Source: Cyclaneusma minus (lineage: Eukaryota; Ascomycota; Leotiomycetes; Marthamycetales; Marthamycetaceae). From it: a stretch of 64,000 nt of DNA. Below are positions 59,565 to 64,000 of the stretch, one piece after another; within the stretch, counting starts at the first letter, position 1, and every line of letters begins with the position of its first letter. The notes under the pieces are model-generated. The model was given only the letters and a program-made list of their open reading frames with translations. It was not told the DNA's origin and searched no databases. The DNA lies in assembly GCA_037179335.1 (NCBI GenBank), contig JAKZHN010000005.1:1612001-1676000 (forward strand), in the 5' to 3' direction. A program made the position numbers and the translations under genes.

Positions 59565-60180
59565 CTATTTTAAATACTTGGTAATATTATTTAAATTAGC
59601 AAATATACCAGCTATATTTTAAATTTATATAAATATAATATTTAAGGAAATTTTAAATATTATTATAATAATTTATTTTAATAAGTTTTTTTTTATTTAT
59701 TTTTTATAGCAAATATAATAAATATATAGAAATTATATTTAAGAAATTATAAAAATACTTTTTTTATAAAAAAAAGCAAATGCAAATTTAAAATAAATAA
59801 AATTTTATTTTTAGCCTTTACAATAAAACACATAATATATATATAAAGCTGGAAAAAATATATATTATTTAAAAATAGCTTATATTAATTATATATATAT
59901 AATTGCAATTATTTTTAAAATAAGCCAATTTTTATAGGCAATTTATTTTAAAATATAATCAAATTATATTATTTATAATTAATTTATTTATTAATAATAT
60001 AAATAGCCAAAGAAAAGGCTTATTCAAATAAGTTTTAAAAGCGCAAAAGGCCTTTTAGCGTATTAAAAATATATTTGCAAATAAATTAATATTGCAATAT
60101 TTTAATTTCATAAAGCATTTGCAAATTATATATAATACTTTTAAATTTGCAATATCGGAAATTTTAAAGCAATTTAAAAA
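59363..60180 (+). mobile_element. Ty3/gypsy reverse transcriptase relic, RIP-degraded
   Basis: Read as it stands, the plus strand near 59,363-59,430 gives YINYRKLNNIIIKNYFFLF, the first reverse-transcriptase block of gypsy elements. Near 59,575-59,640 it gives KYLVILFKLANIPAIF then a stop and IYINIIF, the block before the catalytic motif, and after that a degenerate IIIIIYFNK where the YLDDI-type motif should be. The RNase-H approach segment (an AF..LK..F / IF.F pattern) can be traced near 60,040-60,110. Many stops and frameshifts are present. Upstream gag/protease and downstream integrase could not be located with confidence, and no LTRs were recognised, so the true limits are wider than given. 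Confidence 0.7.
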
Positions 60181-61818
60181 GTTTAAAAATTTAATGCAAT
60201 ATTATTGGCATTTAATAGCCTTCTAATTTTGCAAGCTAATTAATGCAAAATTAATATATTAAATATATAATATTAAATTGCTTCCAATTGTAAAATTATT
60301 TTAATATTAAAAATAATATATTAAAAATATATATTATAAAATTTAAATATTTTTAGATTATAATTTTTTTTTAATAAACGTTAAAGAAAATAGGCTATAA
60401 AATTAAAATTTTAAAATTTCGATATTAAATATATTATAAAAATTAAAAGTTTTGCTATTTTTTTATTTTATAGGCCAAATTACAAAAAAGGCAATAAAAA
60501 TATCACGATCCAATGCCTTGCAATAAAATTAATTGGAAAGTTTGAAATTTAATTTTAAATTAAAAAAATTGAATTTTAAGGAACAAAGGCCTGCTATTTA
60601 TATTAATTTCTCCAGCCCTTATGCTTTAATATTTTATATATATTTGGTGCATTAATTTGGTTTTTGAAATATTAAGCTTATATAAAATATTGCTTGTTAT
60701 AATAATGGTAGCCATTGCTTTAGCAATGCTATAATTTATTTTTAATATATATAAGCAATTATAATATTATTATATACAAATGTATATAGTAATTTGCTAA
60801 TTAAGCTTTAGCTTATTAATATAAACGAATTTTTAAATTTTTAAATTATTTTTCTTTTTTAAACGGCGGAAAAAATTTTCTTTATCAATTTTGGTCGGAT
60901 TTTTTGGTTTTTCTGGATTTTCTTTTAGGCGCTTTTGCGATTTTCGGGTTTTTTAGCCCTTAGCAATTGCGATTTTTTTTAATTAGCTTTTCTCCGTGCG
61001 TTATATATATTAAATTAAATTTTAAGCCCTTTATTTAAAAATTTAATATATATTATTTATAATTTTATTTCGGGATATATTTTATAATATTAAATTTAAA
61101 ATAATTATTTAAAAATCCATTTTTCACCTATTTTTTAAATTGCCAGCTTTATTTATTTTTATTATACCCGTTGCAGCTATATTATATAATTTTATATTAG
61201 CTACAATAATATTATAGCGGCCTAATTTCTATTATTTTTAATTAAGTTTTTACTTTTACCAGCCTATGCTAATTATATTATTTTTTAAATGCTGTACAAT
61301 ATATTTTGATATTTTAATGGTTTTTTAATCTTTATTTTATATAATTATTAAATTAATTTTACCATTCTTAATTTTTACGGCAATGTTTTTAAAATATTTA
61401 TTTAAATACCGGAATAATATTAAGTTGTTAATTTTTGGCCTGGCCAATTAATTAAGATTTATATACGCGGTTTTTGAAGCCATTAAAATCTTAATAATAT
61501 ACGCCTTAATTAATAGGATTATATAAATGGTTTTTACTTTCCCTATTAATTTTAATTTAATTAAATTAAATTAATGGTCTTTTTATTATTTTTTATAGCT
61601 TTCAATTTATTTAGAAATATAATAATTATAATTGCATTAAGTATAAAATAGGCCTTTATTTTTAATATTAGGTAATTATAAATTATTAAAATAATAATTG
61701 TAAATTTTCGGCTTTTTCTAGCCTATTCCGCTAATTTATATTAATTTTAATTAAGGCGCCAATTATTTTTATTCGTTTCGTGGCTATTACGATTTTCGGC
61801 TTATATATTTTTTGCCTT

Positions 61819-61820
<2 letters not shown>

Positions 61821-61855
<35 letters not shown>
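61821..61855. repeat. (AAT)n trinucleotide repeat
   Basis: About eleven uninterrupted AAT copies. On the minus strand it gives the poly-isoleucine run of the frame 61731-61934, which shows that frame is not a real gene. Confidence 0.9.
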
Positions 61856-61857
<2 letters not shown>

Positions 61858-64000
61858 CTTTTTAAAAAAAGCGTATTGCTAAAAAGCCTAATTATATAAG
61901 CCTTATTTTTTAAATAATTAAAAATACCTTTCATATTTTTATATTTATAACAATTAAGAAGTAAAATATAATAAAATTTTGATTTTGGCGAATTTGGTAA
62001 ATTTAATAAATTTAATGAATTTAATAGATTTAAATGGCATTAGTATTTTTAATATTGGAAATTTTAGCTTAATTAATTTAATTTATATAATATATAAAAT
62101 TTGATTTTTGATTATTTTAATATATAATTTTTATATTTCCTTTTGCTTCTAATATGCAATTAAAATTAGGCCTAATATAAAGTTTTATAATATTTAATAA
62201 AGTAATAATTTATATGCATTATATATATATAAATCTTATTATATATATATATATATATATTTGCTTTAAAATTATATATTATTTTAAATAATTATAGGGC
62301 TTATATAAGCGCTTTAATATAATAATAACTTAAATAATATTAAATATGTTTTAATACGGATTTAATTTTGGCTATAAGCTAGAATTGGGTTTTTTGGCGC
62401 AAGTTTAGATTTCTTATTTATATAATTTAATTTAAATAATAAATAATAATTAAGGATTTATATATAAAAATAATATAAGGGTTTTTTTATTTTTGGATTT
62501 TTGGATTTTTTAAAGTCTTATAAAAAAATTATAATACCTTTTTATAAATTCTATTATTATATTAAGGCCTATTAAATATATTAATTTTGCAAGGCCAATT
62601 AAAAGCCGGTAATAGATAAAAATAAATATAAGTTTTTTTATAATTTGAAATTTTATGGTTTTTAAAAATTAAAAATTACATGCTTTTTTTGCTTTTTTAA
62701 TAGCGGTGGTTGCGTGCGCTTTTTTTTAAAATCTTTTTTTTTAAAATTTAGGATTATAATGTTTTTAGGGCTTAATTTAATCTTTAAATAATTCTATTAT
62801 ATTTTATGTATTTTATTTTAAATTTTATTTTAAATTTTATTTAATTTATATTCTTCATTTAATTGTAATATAATTTAGAATGTTTTTATTTTTTATTTTT
62901 TATTATTGCTGGCGATTATTAATTTATAGTTTTTTATAATAATAAAGGATTAATTAAGGCTTATTTTAATAAATTGGTATAAAATATATTATATGCTTTG
63001 CCGGATGAATTTAATTTATAATTATAAATGCCTTTTACCTTAATTATTTTATATTTAATATATTTCCAATTTAGTATTTTGCTAGAATAATTTATATATA
63101 GATATCTTAGATTTAATTATATTTTATTACTAATTTTAATTTTTTAGCTTGTTTTTAATATTGGTTTTTATATTTTTATATATTGTTTTATATATTTGCT
63201 ATAATATATTGCCTTTATTATTTTAGCTTTTTTAGCTTTGCAATTAAAATAATTATTTAATTGACAGCGCATTTAAAGCTAGCAAAAATAAATAAAATGT
63301 TAAAATTCAACGGCTTTATATTATATTTATATATTATAAAAACGAATTTATTTTTATTATTTTTATTATGTAAATATTAATTAAAAATTAGGCATATAAT
63401 AATAATTTTGCTTATCTTTTTTAATTATAATTTACAAACATTTATATAAATTGTTTAATAATTGAACTTTATTTGTTTTATAGCTTTATTTATTTCCAGA
63501 TAAAAAGCCGTAAAAAACATTTAAAAAAATAGCAATTTGCAAAATATTTTTTAAAATAGGCTAATAAATTGCGGTTTTTAATTGGAAATGATATATAAAA
63601 ATAGGCTAAAATATAAATAATAAAATTTAATAAAAGAGTTTGCTATTAATTTTGCTCTAATTCTTTTCTAAAATTAAATATCTTTTTTGATTTAAATAAT
63701 TGGTTATTATAATAATATTTATATAATTATTGTTTTTTAATAAACTAATTATAAAATCTATTAAAATTTATAACCAAATTTAATCCGAGATTGGTAAAGG
63801 TTTTAAAATCCATAGTTTTTTGTTTTTTTGAAAATTTTATATAGCGGTATAAATTGCAATTTATAATATATTGTTTTATATTTTATTTTATAAAAGGCCA
63901 GAAAAACCGCTTAAATAATATTTTATATATATACTTTATATTGGGATAGCTTATAATAATATTATTATGCAAGTTTTAAATGAATATTATTTTTAGAAAT

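Larger units (their letters stand above)
54358..64000. other. AT-rich, RIP-like heterochromatic block (right)
   Basis: Composition and decay pattern match the left block. It holds an inverted-repeat element, a gypsy relic and a 12-nt minisatellite, listed separately. The only long open frame (61731-61934 minus) comes from an (AAT)n run and low-complexity text. Outside the listed elements I see no gene. Confidence 0.9.

Noticed and set aside
61731..61934. 67-codon minus-strand frame
   Set aside because: Contains an isoleucine run encoded by an (AAT)n microsatellite.
1..64000. CRISPR array, rRNA operon or telomere repeats
   Set aside because: No regular spacer-repeat pattern, no rRNA signature and no TTAGGG arrays were seen; the organism is a eukaryote.
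54358..64000. Centromere
   Set aside because: AT-rich, retroelement-filled DNA is compatible with a centromere, but many dispersed RIP blocks look the same; sequence alone cannot show it.

Overview
This window is nuclear DNA from a filamentous ascomycete (Pezizomycotina). The evidence is many short GT-AG introns of about 44-150 nt, CTAAC/CTGAC-like branch sites, and proteins typical of that group (Dnm1, Atg18, Ppm2/TYW4, Pps1, Ulp1, Eme1, a Zn2Cys6 regulator). The class within Pezizomycotina cannot be fixed from the sequence.

The layout is bipartite. Positions 1-18,945 and about 54,358-64,000 are extremely AT-rich, hold no intact gene, and carry decayed retroelements in which TAA/TAG stand where glutamine codons are expected, as repeat-induced point mutation (RIP) would leave them. 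A Ty1/copia relic (integrase then reverse transcriptase, about 6,240-8,000) and a Ty3/gypsy reverse transcriptase relic (about 59,363-60,180) can still be read. Also present are a roughly 1 kb element with about 150-nt terminal inverted repeats (55,591-56,613), several tandem arrays, and two small islands of normal GC content.

Between them lies a gene island of about 35 kb with sharp borders. In order: a small GRGGAGN-repeat protein (+), dynamin Dnm1 (+), autophagy PROPPIN Atg18 (-), the tRNA wybutosine methyltransferase Ppm2/TYW4 with Kelch and JmjC domains (+), dual-specificity phosphatase Pps1 (-), SUMO protease Ulp1 (-), a short spliced hypothetical gene (+), a phenol-2-monooxygenase-type flavoprotein (-), an MFS transporter with micro-exons and a damaged splice site (-), the Mus81 partner Eme1 (+), an atypical tRNA-like Pol III unit, a GFA/CENP-V zinc protein (-), a Zn2Cys6 transcription factor (+) and an orphan gene at the right border (+).

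Most of the island is conserved housekeeping: mitochondrial and peroxisomal fission, autophagy, tRNA modification, phosphatase signalling, SUMO cycling and recombination. The flavoprotein, transporter, GFA protein and Zn2Cys6 regulator look more like accessory metabolism, but nothing proves they form one cluster. I see no convincing new multi-gene system. The strongest leads are the probable splice-acceptor loss in the transporter, the micro-exons, the tRNA-like unit, the inverted-repeat element and the repeat arrays in the AT-rich flanks.
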